Source: JAVHYG01 sp040390025
Lineage (GTDB): Bacteria; Pseudomonadota; Gammaproteobacteria; Diplorickettsiales; Diplorickettsiaceae
DNA: 64,000 bases
Direction: 5' to 3'
Assembly (NCBI GenBank): GCA_040390025.1
Contig: JAZJZD010000011.1
Location: 20,953-84,952 of the forward strand
In this document: in pieces, positions 36,196-45,500 of the stretch
How positions within the stretch are numbered: position 1 is the first letter of the stretch
Layout of the letters: the number at the start of each line of letters is the position of its first letter
The notes under the pieces: generated by a model
What the model was told of the DNA's origin: nothing
The model's database searches: none
The model's input: only the letters and a program-made list of their open reading frames with translations
Made by a program: the position numbers and the translations under genes

Positions 36196-38157
36196 ATGCA
36201 AATAGATATCCAATTGTTGGAACGTATTATTAAGAATTTGCCGAATTATATTTTTGTAAAAGATTCTGACCTTGTATATAAACTATGTAATCATAATTTT
36301 GCCTTAGCTGCGGGTGGAAATAGCCCTATTGGTAAAAGTGACTATGAATTACCGTGGGATAAAAGTTCAGCAAAGCTTTATCAGGAAGAAGATCAACATG
36401 TCCTTAGTACGGGAAAATCTATTTTAAACCAAGAAGTTTCAATGATTCTGTTAGAAGAAGAAAAATTCTTATCTGTTAGTAAAGCACCACTTTATGATGA
36501 GGAGCATCATATCGTGGGTGTTTTAGGTATTTATATCGATATAACTGAAAAGAAAAAAGCAGAACAAGCACTTATATTAGCCAAAGAAGCGGCTGAGGTG
36601 GCCAGTCAAGCAAAGACTGAATTTCTAGAAAATATGCGTCACGATATTAGGACGCCTGTAGCGGGTATGGTGGGTTGTGCTCAGTTAATCCAATCTCAAG
36701 CAAGCAACGCAGAAAAAGTCATGGAATTTGCAACCGATCTTGTCGAGTCTAGTGATGCTTTGTTGGAATTTCTCAACAAAGTATTAGAAAGTATTAAAGT
36801 GTCTAGTGGTGAAATTCCACTTTTAAAAAAGAAATTTGATCTTCATAAAGTGCTCAAGCAAATCATTCACTTAAATAAATCCTATGCGGTTAGCAAAAGT
36901 TTAGAATTAAATCTAGCATACGATGATTCTATTCCCGCGTATGTTATCGGTGATCCTATTCGTATACAACGAATTGTATTAGAGCTAGTTACTAATGCTT
37001 TAAAATTTACCGAAAAAGGCCAGGTTAAAGTCGCAGCCCATTTCGTGAAGGACGAAACTGTAGTAGGACAAGTGCTTGTTAAGATAAGTGTAAGTGATAC
37101 GGGTATGGGTATTCCTCTCGATAAACAAAACGAGGTTTATACACGTTTTAAACGTTTAATACCTTCTTATCAAGGTATCTATTCAGGCACTGGACTAGGT
37201 TTATCGGTTATTAAGCAGTTTATGGATGATTTGGACGGTGAGCTTTCTTTGAGAAGTCGGCCCAGTCAAGGTTCAACGTTTACTTGTGTAATACCTTTAC
37301 AAGAACCCTTATTAATGGGTAGCGAGGGGGTTGAAGAGCTACCGCCTATTGAAAGTAAAGGTTCAAAGAAGGTGCTAACAGCGTTATCCAGTTTTTCAGG
37401 AAGCCGAGTACTGGTAGTTGAAGACAATGTGATAGCGGCAAAGATAGCACAGCATATTTTGTCAAAACTGTATTATCAAGTAGATATTGCAGAAAGCGGG
37501 AAAATGGCTTTATCACAAATAGAAAAGCATCACTATGATCTTATTTTAATGGATATTGGATTACCCGATAATGATGGTGGAGAAGTAACACGTCGAATTC
37601 GTTTGAGACAATGGAAACGCAACCTATCGGTACCTATAGTGGGTTTAACAGCGCATATCAATGCAGAAAATAAACGTCGTTGTATTGACGCCGGAATGAA
37701 TGCCATTTATATAAAACCGCTAACACCCGAAAAGGCAGTAGAGATAGTCAATGCCTTTATTCCACATCATCAAAAAATGCTATCGCCAGCTGTTATTTAT
37801 GCAGATATTGATTCTTTTAAAGCTATCCCCGTGTTAGATATCAATAGGGCTGTTCAGTTCATGGGAAGTAAAGAATTGGTTAAAGAAGGGTTAGCTTTAT
37901 TGGTGAGTGGCCTTACAGAAGAGTTAGAATTCATAAAGCAGCGACATCAAGCGAATGATTGGCAAGCTATTAAAGACCTAACACATAAATGGAGGGGTGG
38001 AGCAGGTTATTGTGGTACGTGCCGATTGGAAGAAGCCTGTCGGCAGTTAGAAACTTACTTGCAAACGGGCTATCACGACCAAGCTGAAGACCTTTATCAA
38101 CAATTGATTCAAGAGGCGGAAGCAGCAAAAGATGCGGCTAAAAAGTATATTTCTTAA
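36196..38157 (+). CDS. Hybrid sensor histidine kinase (PAS-HisKA-HATPase-REC-Hpt)
   Basis: A 653-residue ArcB-like phosphorelay kinase without clear membrane helices. A PAS domain occupies about residues 5-118 (ending GVLGIYIDITEKKKAE). The phosphoacceptor H-box is MRHDIRTPVAGMVG. The ATPase boxes are NALKFTEKG, DTGMGIP and GTGLGLSVIKQF. A receiver domain (RVLVVEDN; phosphoacceptor Asp in LILMDIGLP; Lys in YIKPLT) spans about 410-530. A C-terminal Hpt domain has its His in THKWRGGAGYCG. No response regulator with an output domain is adjacent. It begins 9 bases after the adenylation-hybrid gene, so they are probably co-transcribed; a cytosolic PAS signal is inferred. Confidence 0.92.
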   Translation: MQIDIQLLERIIKNLPNYIFVKDSDLVYKLCNHNFALAAGGNSPIGKSDYELPWDKSSAKLYQEEDQHVLSTGKSILNQEVSMILLEEEKFLSVSKAPLYDEEHHIVGVLGIYIDITEKKKAEQALILAKEAAEVASQAKTEFLENMRHDIRTPVAGMVGCAQLIQSQASNAEKVMEFATDLVESSDALLEFLNKVLESIKVSSGEIPLLKKKFDLHKVLKQIIHLNKSYAVSKSLELNLAYDDSIPAYVIGDPIRIQRIVLELVTNALKFTEKGQVKVAAHFVKDETVVGQVLVKISVSDTGMGIPLDKQNEVYTRFKRLIPSYQGIYSGTGLGLSVIKQFMDDLDGELSLRSRPSQGSTFTCVIPLQEPLLMGSEGVEELPPIESKGSKKVLTALSSFSGSRVLVVEDNVIAAKIAQHILSKLYYQVDIAESGKMALSQIEKHHYDLILMDIGLPDNDGGEVTRRIRLRQWKRNLSVPIVGLTAHINAENKRRCIDAGMNAIYIKPLTPEKAVEIVNAFIPHHQKMLSPAVIYADIDSFKAIPVLDINRAVQFMGSKELVKEGLALLVSGLTEELEFIKQRHQANDWQAIKDLTHKWRGGAGYCGTCRLEEACRQLETYLQTGYHDQAEDLYQQLIQEAEAAKDAAKKYIS

Positions 38158-38360
38158 TATTTAATGATTTTACTTGAGATGTTGCAGATGATTTGAATGC
38201 ACCGATTTTTCGTGTGAGATCAGTTACTGAATTTAAAACTATTCCAGATTACATCTTCTACTGAGAAGTAAGCTTAAAGTATTTTTTTAATAGTTTTGAT
38301 AAAGATACTTTGAAGAAACATTTAAAATGTTCATAAGTCTTTGATTTTAAAATAGATTAC

Positions 38361-38436
38361 TGGTGGGCCGTATAGGGTTCGAACCTATGACCAATTAATT
38401 AAGAGTCAACTGCTCTACCAGCTGAGCTAACGGCCC
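38361..38436 (-). tRNA. tRNA-Lys (anticodon CTT)
   Basis: The minus strand gives a complete cloverleaf: acceptor GGGCCGT, D-arm GCTCAGCTGGTAGAGC, anticodon loop CTCTTAA with anticodon CTT, T-loop TTCGAAC, and encoded CCA. The anticodon stem has two G-T pairs. Last tRNA gene of a minus-strand cluster. Confidence 0.93.
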
Positions 38437-38645
38437 TAAGATAAGCTAGAAGGGAAATTCTAGTCAATTTCAGGACAATTGGCAAATTGTTTTGCAAAGC
38501 TTTAGCAAATATTCGTATGAAGCTTATATGCTGCATGATAGATTGGTTACAAGGAAATGAATCACTAGATTTAGAGCTGTAGCCCATCGCTTCAGAAAAG
38601 ATACAAGGTTGTTGATAAGTTAATTTAGGTAAAAACAAGGCATAA

Positions 38646-38672
38646 CCTCTAAGCTTCTTAGAAGCTTAGAGG
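38646..38672 (-). terminator. Perfect 27-base palindrome between tRNA-His and tRNA-Lys
   Basis: Arms of 13 bases (CCTCTAAGCTTCT and AGAAGCTTAGAGG) around one central base. On the minus strand it follows tRNA-His and is succeeded within about 12 bases by TTTTT, so it may terminate transcription of the Pro-Arg-His tRNA group. As DNA it could equally be a protein-binding palindrome. The rest of the 283-base gap shows no gene. Confidence 0.45.
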
Positions 38673-38719
38673 ATGGTAATGCATCTAATCTCAGATTAAG
38701 AGTGACTAACCTTTTGAAT

Positions 38720-38796
38720 TGGGGTGAACGACGGGGATCGAACCCGCGACAACTGGAATCACAATCCAGGGCTCTACCAACTGAGCTACGTCCACC
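38720..38796 (-). tRNA. tRNA-His (anticodon GTG)
   Basis: The minus strand has the His-specific extra G at position -1 opposite C73, D-arm GCTCAGTTGGTAGAGC, anticodon loop ATTGTGATT containing GTG, T-loop TTCGATC, and encoded CCA. Acceptor stem is paired throughout, with one G-T pair. Confidence 0.95.
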
Positions 38797-38829
38797 ATTA
38801 AGCTAAATCTCTATATCCTACTGTGGAAT

Positions 38830-38906
38830 TGGCGCGCCTGGCAGGATTCGAACCTGCTACCCTCGGCTTAGAAGGCCGATGCTCTATCCAGATGAGCTAC
38901 AGGCGC
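38830..38906 (-). tRNA. tRNA-Arg (anticodon TCT)
   Basis: Minus-strand cloverleaf: acceptor GCGCCTG pairing with CAGGCGC, D-arm GCTCATCTGGATAGAGC, anticodon loop CTTCTAA (TCT), T-loop TTCGAAT, and encoded CCA. Confidence 0.95.
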
Positions 38907-39003
38907 TTTTCCGCTAGGCAGTTTCCCAATGAAAAAACCTTATATAGACAACCAATATTTTAGTTTGAGGATTTAAGTTCTAAAAGCGAATACACCTAAA
39001 ATT

Positions 39004-39080
39004 TGGTCGGGGTAGAGGGATTCGAACCCCCGACATCCTGCTCCCAAAGCAGGCGCGCTACCAGACTGCGCTATACCCCG
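39004..39080 (-). tRNA. tRNA-Pro (anticodon TGG)
   Basis: Minus-strand cloverleaf: acceptor CGGGGTA, D-arm GCGCAGTCTGGTAGCGC, anticodon loop with TGG, T-loop TTCGAAT, and encoded CCA. The boundary repeat of the prophage-like remnant begins 17 bases from its 5' end. Confidence 0.95.
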
Positions 39081-39097
39081 ATGCTGACAACAAACTG

Positions 39098-39144
39098 CCA
39101 AAAACCGCGGGAGAGTCTAACAGTTTTTGATCCATTCAGCTAGT
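39098..39144 (+). repeat. Left 47-base direct repeat of the prophage-like remnant (att-like)
   Basis: Begins CCAAAAACCGCG and ends CCATTCAGCTAGT. It matches 42156-42202 at 43 of 47 positions by eye. It includes the stop codon of the integrase remnant, as is common for att sites next to integrase genes. Confidence 0.75.
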
Positions 39145-40078
39145 TCCTAATTTCGTTACTTGGTCCAAGTGTAGGGAATTTGTAACGTAGATTCGTTCTG
39201 TTGCCTTTTGAAGATGGTTACTATTTAAATGAGCGTAACGCAATACCATATTAAAGGAAGACCATCCTCCTAACTGTTGTAACTCCTGCAATGAAGTTCC
39301 ATTTTGTACATGCCATGAAGCCCATGTATGACGTAAATCGTGCCAGCGAAAATTTTATATTCCCGCCCGCTTCAATGCTTTTTTCCAGGCATGTGTATTA
39401 CATCTTTCTATAGGCTTTCCCCTATAAGTAAACACAAATTCAATATGTTTACCTATCTGTCTACGAATAATAGCAACAGCGTCGGTATTCAAAGGAACAG
39501 GAATTGCTTTTTTCGTTTTAGATTGGCTAGCTGAACTTTGTGCATGTCGATTTACTAGATCAACATTCTTCCACTAATAGCAACAGCGTCGGTATTCAAA
39601 GGAACAGGAATTGCTTTTTTCGTTTTAGATTGGCTAGCTGAACTTTGTGCATGTCGATTTACTAGATCAACATTCTTCCACCGTAAACCCAAAACATTTG
39701 CTTTACGTAATCCAGTTACCAAAGAAAAGGTAGTTATATCAGCTAGATGAGTGGGTAACTCTGTCAAAAGTTTAGTTGCTTCCTCTTTTGTTAACCAACG
39801 CTCACGTATTTCACCTTCATAGCGAAGTGGAACTTTAGGAGCTTTGTCAATCCATTCCCACTCGTTAGCTGCTTTATTAAGTATCGCTCTAACTACTTCT
39901 AACATTCGATTAACGGTAGCCGGGGCTACCTTTTTCTTTTCTTTTTCTTTGGCAATAGTATCAAGCAAAGTACGATCAATATCGGCTAACTTTTTGTTTT
40001 TGAGATGGTCTACCAGACAAGTTGTAGTTTCACATCTTTCATACTTCGGCTGCGTTTAATTGCTACTTCAGATAACAT
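39136..40078 (-). pseudogene. Tyrosine recombinase (phage integrase), multiply disrupted
   Basis: Reading the minus strand, N-terminal core-binding sequence (SEVAIKRSRSMKDVK) is followed by a frameshift near 40009. It continues through KVAPATVNRMLEVVRAILNKA and the first catalytic-box segment TGLRKANVLGLRW. A 107-base tandem duplication then breaks the frame. Once one copy is removed, the frame continues through GKHIEFVFTYRGKP to an in-frame TAA where RAGIENFRWHD is expected (apparent GAA to TAA), then the catalytic HDLRHTW, GGWSS and RYAHL, ending at 39136. At least three inactivating lesions are present, so the element can no longer move by its own integrase. Confidence 0.88.
39468..39681. 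repeat. Exact 107-base tandem duplication within the integrase remnant
   Basis: 39468-39574 and 39575-39681 appear identical base for base. Since 107 is not a multiple of three, the second copy shifts the integrase reading frame; on the minus strand it creates a stop soon after the junction. The lack of divergence suggests the duplication is recent or maintained. Confidence 0.85.
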
Positions 40079-40081
40079 AAA

Positions 40082-40680
40082 CTCTATGCCGGTAAATACA
40101 AGCCTGTAGAAGAGTTAGAAAAGGCTTATAAAAACAGTGCAGGCGTATTTAATGAAAATAAAACCCTAAAAGAATAACTAAAAAGCTTTGAAGCTCCGGA
40201 AAATTATAGCTTACCGGAATCGCTTTCACTGCATGAACAAGAGATACAAGGTCTACAAAACATAGCCAAAACAGCTGGTTTAAATCAAGAGCAATTTAAC
40301 AAAACACTGTTCAAAATGCAGGAACAGCAACAACACTATCAAACGCAGCTAGAAGAAAGAAAAAAGATTCTTGGTGATAAGTTTAACGTCATTGAAGATT
40401 ATGTGACGAAAACCTACCCCTCAACGTTACACAGCACTATTTTAAATACCCTTAATTAGAGATGAAAACGCCATGACAGATGCCTTAAAACATCGCGATC
40501 AACTACTCAGTAGCCAAGTACCAGGTTTAAGTAGTCAACGGGCCAACCTATCTGACCCCTACGAAGGTCAACAGGAGATGCTCAAAGTGGCTAAAGAATA
40601 TGAAAAAAATCCGACTGAGAAGAACCGTAAACGTTATATTAATTGCTAAAGAAGTGGGTGAAGCAAGGGTTAAAATCTAA
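40082..40680 (+). pseudogene. Phage head scaffolding-like protein, decayed
   Basis: The translation KYKPVEELEKAYKNSAGVFNENKTL, read in parts, followed by YSLPESLSLHEQEIQGLQNIAKTAGLN, has the helical, Q/E-rich character of phage scaffold or head-assembly proteins. An in-frame TAA occurs at 40175-40177. A one-base insertion near 40453 shifts the frame from LNTL to RDENAMTDALKHRDQLL. A further shift near 40645 restores the tail AKEVGEARVKI ending at 40680. The start is lost in the junction with the integrase remnant. The assignment to scaffold is by character and context, not a firm match. Confidence 0.6.
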
Positions 40681-41267
40681 GCTCCGTAATTAAATAAAAT
40701 ATCCCGCGGGTCTATTTCAACTACAATTTCTTCAGATTCTTCAGGGCGAATTACTTTTGTTGCGTAAGGGCCTGTTTTACTTAAATCAAGCGGTTTGTTT
40801 TGATCTTCATTTTTTTGAAATGAGCCATTAGATGAAAAAAATAAACTTGAGTAATTTGAAATAAAACTAGCACGTAAACGATATGCTATTTCCTTATGAC
40901 CACTACGTTTTGCTAACATCCCTGCTGTAACTTTATTAAAATTTTTGGTAAATGGACTAGCGCCCTTTTCTAGTAGCCGCTCTACTAATGTTTTATTTCC
41001 ATTTTTAGCCGCTTCGTGTAATGGTGTATCCCCAAATTTATCTTGTTTATTGACTTCGGTCTTATCGTCCAAGTTGTCTAAAAGAAAGGTAGCACTATAT
41101 GTTTTACCATCTTTAATAAGGGCTTGAAGCAACGGAGTACCATGACTATTTTTTGGGTTTAGCAGACTGTGATTTTCTCTATGCCTCTTTATAAGTTCAT
41201 CTAATGCTAATTTATCCCCCAGTAAAACACAAGACACTAAATATTGATAATGATGGCTTGAATACAT
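40677..41267 (-). CDS. Ankyrin-repeat protein, candidate secreted effector
   Basis: A 196-residue open frame. Ankyrin-type repeats are seen at about residues 40-75 (GTPLLQALIKDGKTYSATFLLDN) and 78-110 (FGDTPLHEAAKNGNKTLVERLLEKGA), with a partial third unit up to about 130. The C-terminal 60 residues are non-repeat and acidic near the end (EESEEIVVEIDPRD), resembling the E-block signal near the C-terminus of many Dot/Icm type IV substrates. It is intact although neighbouring phage genes are ruined, and it converges on the scaffold remnant with a 4-base overlap. Effector status is inference; no secretion genes are in the window. Confidence 0.72.
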   Translation of the reverse strand: MYSSHHYQYLVSCVLLGDKLALDELIKRHRENHSLLNPKNSHGTPLLQALIKDGKTYSATFLLDNLDDKTEVNKQDKFGDTPLHEAAKNGNKTLVERLLEKGASPFTKNFNKVTAGMLAKRSGHKEIAYRLRASFISNYSSLFFSSNGSFQKNEDQNKPLDLSKTGPYATKVIRPEESEEIVVEIDPRDILFNYGA

Positions 41268-41507
41268 TTTTATTTATTAGTGAATATGATAACTAGATGG
41301 GATTATATTATACTTATAAAACTTTAAGAAATTATTTACACTAGATAAAGTAGTTTGCGCCATTTTATAGAGGAATTATAATTAACTTATCGATTTAAAA
41401 AACCCATTAGGTCACCTTTTTAGTCGATCAAGGCATTATCAGCCCCATTTTTTTCGGGCAACCTGATAGATGGAATTATTGAATTAATTTATTTATCAAG
41501 TTTGTTT

Positions 41508-41924
41508 ATGTCTGAAATTAATTACGATGCGGCGTGTGAACTGTTTGCTACTGAAGTAACGCTGCAATACCAAAACCGTTCAAAACTCAAAGATACCATC
41601 GAAGAACGACATGGCTTACGGGGTACTGCACTGAATGTACCCGTGTCTGATCTGGTTGAAATGGATGAAACGCATTATGCGGCGGCCGATATTTTTGTAA
41701 CACCAGTTAATGAAACCAATGTGCCTGTACCGTCAATTGATTTAAAAGCTCTAAAGGAAGATTTTAGAAAAATAGGAGTAAACTTCATTACAGCAGGAGT
41801 AGTGGGGGTATTTATAAATCGTTATGTAGGAATAGATTTTTCTAAGATGTTTTGGGCATCTCTTTCGATAACTGCTCTAGGTATGCTTTCATTAACTTTG
41901 GGATTACTTCGGAGGAGCAAATAA
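41508..41924 (+). CDS. Chimera: phage capsid N-terminus fused to a two-helix membrane segment
   Basis: Residues 1 to about 74 (MSEINYDAACELFATEV, then TIEERHGLRGTALNVPVSDL and VTPVNETNVPV) look like the N-terminus of a phage major capsid protein. From about residue 77 the sequence changes to KALKEDFRKIGVNFITAGVV, then two membrane helices, ending LGLLRRSK. A deletion has most likely joined the capsid 5' end to a downstream small membrane-protein gene. The ATG at 41508 follows an AT-rich leader; the native start of the second part is not clear. The stop overlaps the next start (TAATG). Confidence 0.6.
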   Translation: MSEINYDAACELFATEVTLQYQNRSKLKDTIEERHGLRGTALNVPVSDLVEMDETHYAAADIFVTPVNETNVPVPSIDLKALKEDFRKIGVNFITAGVVGVFINRYVGIDFSKMFWASLSITALGMLSLTLGLLRRSK

Positions 41925-42004
41925 TGACTACATTTTTATCATTTCTTCCAATTATTATAGTAGCCATTGGGCTTGGATTTGGAGCAGTATTGATGACTTT
42001 ATAA
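41924..42004 (+). CDS. 26-residue single-helix membrane peptide
   Basis: MTTFLSFLPIIIVAIGLGFG and six more residues form one hydrophobic helix. A strong GGAGG lies 8 bases upstream (41911-41915), inside the end of the preceding gene, and the start overlaps its stop (TAATG). This coupling suggests that the two small membrane proteins are a functional pair; holin-like or toxin-like roles are possible but unproven. Confidence 0.5.
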   Translation: MTTFLSFLPIIIVAIGLGFGAVLMTL

Positions 42005-42033
42005 AACATTCAAAAGTCTGATAAGAAAAAACT

Positions 42034-42201
42034 ATGATACCCTTTGCAAGAGAACGTTATGAAGGCACTAGAACTAGAGAAGAGGGCCGTCATGAAGGTA
42101 TTTTATCGGTTGCCAAAAGGCTTCTAATTGAAGAAGGTATGTCCCCTAAAGCTGTCCAAAAACCGCGAGAGATTCTAACAGTTTTTAACCCATTCAGCTA
42201 G
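42034..42201 (+). pseudogene. C-terminal fragment resembling an Rpn/PD-(D/E)XK transposase-like protein
   Basis: A 55-codon frame contains GTRTREEGRHEGILSVAKRLL and IEEGMSPKAVQK, like the helical C-terminal tail of recombination-promoting nuclease (Rpn) family proteins. The frame then runs into the right 47-base repeat, which replaces the natural end and supplies the stop. Insertion of the element probably cut this gene. Confidence 0.5.
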
Positions 42202-42202
42202 T
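42156..42202 (+). repeat. Right 47-base direct repeat of the prophage-like remnant (att-like)
   Basis: Matches 39098-39144 with four mismatches. Together the two copies bound about 3.1 kb of phage remnants and cargo. Confidence 0.75.
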
Positions 42203-42527
42203 CTGTATAAACGCAGGTTTGAAATCATTAAATTTAGGGTACTATTTTTCGATTAATCTTGATAATTCCTATATCTTCTTTAGAACAGTGCTATTGTCCA
42301 AAAAGAATCTTTTATATGTTTTAAAGCTTTAAAATTTTATTTATAGGACCAGTTTATTAAAAAACGAAGTTTTCTCATATGCTATACTCAAACGTTTTAG
42401 ACAAAAAACTAAACACATATATAATCTTTATTATTTGTTGGGATTGCCGCTACCCTTATCCTAGATATTAGGAAAATATAGGTTCTGCAAGCGTTTTAAG
42501 TGTTGATTTACTATAATAGGGGATTTC
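42203..42527. other. 325-base intergenic region before aas
   Basis: AT-rich, no gene seen. It contains a 16-base palindrome TTTTAAAGCTTTAAAA (42319-42334) and a TATAAT at 42512-42517 close to the aas start codon. Confidence 0.4.
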
Positions 42528-45500
42528 ATGCCCGCACTTCCACAGTTTTCTCTATTGAAAAGCCGCCGGTTCTTGCCTCTATTTATCATACAATTTCTTG
42601 GCGCGTTTAATGATAATGTTTTTAAAAATGCCTTAATTGTTCTCATTACCTATCAGTTCTTCTTGCAATCAGCTTTATGGCAGCAATTTTCAGTTACGCT
42701 TGCTGCGGGTTTATTTATTTTACCATTTTTTTTGTTTTCGGCATTTGCAGGGCAATTGGCAGATAAATTAAGTAAAAAACGATTAATAATTATTATTAAA
42801 TCTTTTGAATTGGTTTTCATGGGGTTGGCTGCATTGGGGTTTTATCTCCATGCGTTAGGCTTATTAATGCTGACTCTTTTTCTTATGGGTATGCATTCCA
42901 CTTTTTTTGGTCCGATTAAATATGCCATTTTGCCCGATATTTTGGAAAAGACTGAGTTGCTTGGTGGAAATGCATTAATTGAAGCAAGTACATTTATGGC
43001 AATTTTGTTGGGAACTTTATTGGGGGGTCTCTTAATTGTTAGTCATGCGGGTATTACCTGGGTATCAGTTATTATGCTGGCGTCATCGGCAATAGGATGG
43101 CTAACAAGCTTTTACATGCCCACTACACCGAAAGCAAAGCCTGATTTAAAGATTAATCCACGTTTTATTCAAGCAACTTTCGAAATTATTAATCAAGTTA
43201 AAACTGAAAAAAAGGTGTTTTGGGCCATTTTAGCGATTTCATGGTTTTGGTTAATTGGAGCTACTTTTTTAACACAACTACCAAATTTTACTAAAAATAT
43301 TTTGCAAGCCAATGCGAAGGTGGTAACACTTTTTTTGGGTATTTTTACGTTAGGTGTTGCCTTAGGATCGCTTATTTGTAATCGCTTATTAAGACAAAAG
43401 ACAAGTATGCAATGGGTTCCAGCTAGTCTTTGGCTAATGAGCGTTTTTATTATTGATCTTTATTTTGCATCTCGATATTTGCTTGTAGAGGATACAAAAA
43501 ACCTAATTAATTTGACGAGTTTTTTTCATTCGCTTGCACACTGGCGAATTTGTCTAGATTTGTTAGGACTTTCAATAAGTGGTGGTGTTTATATTGTCCC
43601 ACTATACACGCTCATCCAAACTGATACGGCAATTATACATCGTGCAAGGACTATTGCTGCTAATAATATTATTAATTCTTTATTTATTGTGGTAGCCAGT
43701 GTAATTATTTTACTTCTGTTAAAGATTGATTTAACAATTATTCAGATTTTTTTATTATTGGGTGTAATCAATTTAGCGATTGCTATCAGCACTATTTTTG
43801 TTATACCGGAAGGATTTACTAAGCCACTGTTAAGATGGATTCTTAAAGGTTTGTATGATGTGAAATTAAGTGGTTTTGAAAATTATAAAGCCGCAGGCGA
43901 TAGTGTTGTTATTGTAGCGAATCATGCTTCTTTTCTTGATGTTGTACTTCTCTATGCATTTTTACCAGATGATCTTTTATTTGCTATTAATCGATTTACC
44001 GCGCGCATCTGGTGGGTAAGACCTTTTTTATATTTCGCAAAGGTATTTGAATTGGACCCATTAAATCCTTTGGCGATTAAAACTTTAATCCATGAAGTAA
44101 AAAAACCCGGGAAATGTGTTATTTTTCCTGAGGGCCGTATTACAACAACAGGCGCGTTGATGAAACTTTACGAAGGCCCAGGTTTAATTGCGGATCATGC
44201 AAAAGCAAACCTGTTGCCTATACGATTGCAAGGAGCACAATATACTCCTTTTTCTCGATTGCGTGGAAAGGTGCAAATTCGTTGGTTTCCTAAAATTTCT
44301 ATTTCAATTTTGCCGCCAAGAAGGTTTATTGTTGATCCAACAATGAGTAGCCGAAAGCGGCGACAGCTTATTGGTAGTCAACTTTACGAGATTATGGTTG
44401 AAATGCTATTTCGAAGTACCGATTATAAAAAGACTTTGTTTCAATCCTTCTTAGAAGCAAAATCTATACATAAAGGACCTACTAAAGTATTAGAAGATAT
44501 TACACGCGTACCTCTCAATTATGATCAATTATTAATACGCTGTTTTATTTTAGGATCTGCAATTACCCGCTTAACTGAATATCAAGAAACAGTGGGACTT
44601 CTGTTGCCTAATATGATAGGTGCAGTTGTTACTTTTTTTGCTTTACAAGCCTATGGTCGCGTTCCTGCTTTACTTAACTACTCTGCGGGCCCAGCTCAAA
44701 TAGAAGCAGCATGCCGAATTGCTAAGGTTCGTTGTATTTGGACTTCAAGGAAATTTATTGAATTGGCTAATCTATTCAATATAGTCACTCGTTTAATCGA
44801 AAAAGGAATTCAGCTTATCTATTTAGAAGATATAAAAGCAGAACTTTCTTGGAAAGATAAGCTTTTTGCTAGCTTGCTTACTTGGTTCCCTCACTATTAT
44901 TATGCTAAAAAACTTAAAAAAATTACCAATTCAAATGATCCGGCGGTTATTTTATTTACCTCTGGCTCAGAAGGTGAGCCTAAAGGTGTTGTATTAAGTC
45001 ATGAGAATATCCAAGCTAATTTAGCGCAAATGACGACTCAAATAGATTTTAATCAGAAAGATATTTTTTTTAGTGCATTACCTTTATTCCATGCCTTTGG
45101 ACTAACTGCTTGCGTTATATTGCCGATTTATCATGGAATTAAAACGTTTATTTATCCATCGCCACTACACTATCGTAAAGTGTCTAACATGATTTATGAG
45201 TGTAATGCGACCATTACGTTTGGAACTGATACTTTTCTAGCGGGTTATGGGCGTTATGCGCATCCCTACGATTTTTATAGTATTCGTTATGTTTTTGCCG
45301 GTGCAGAGAAGTTAAAAGAGAAAACGAGAAAATTATGGATGGAAAAATTTGGAATTCGTATATTTGAGGGTTATGGTGTTACGGAAGCTTCCCCTGTTAT
45401 CAGCGTTAACACGCCTATGCAAAATAAAGCGGGGACGGTAGGAAACCTTTTACCTGGAATTCGTTATGAAATTGAGCCTGTTCCACATATTAGAGGAGGA

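Noticed and set aside
38399..38638. 79-codon minus-strand ORF overlapping tRNA-Lys
   Set aside because: It runs into the tRNA gene and has no recognisable protein features.
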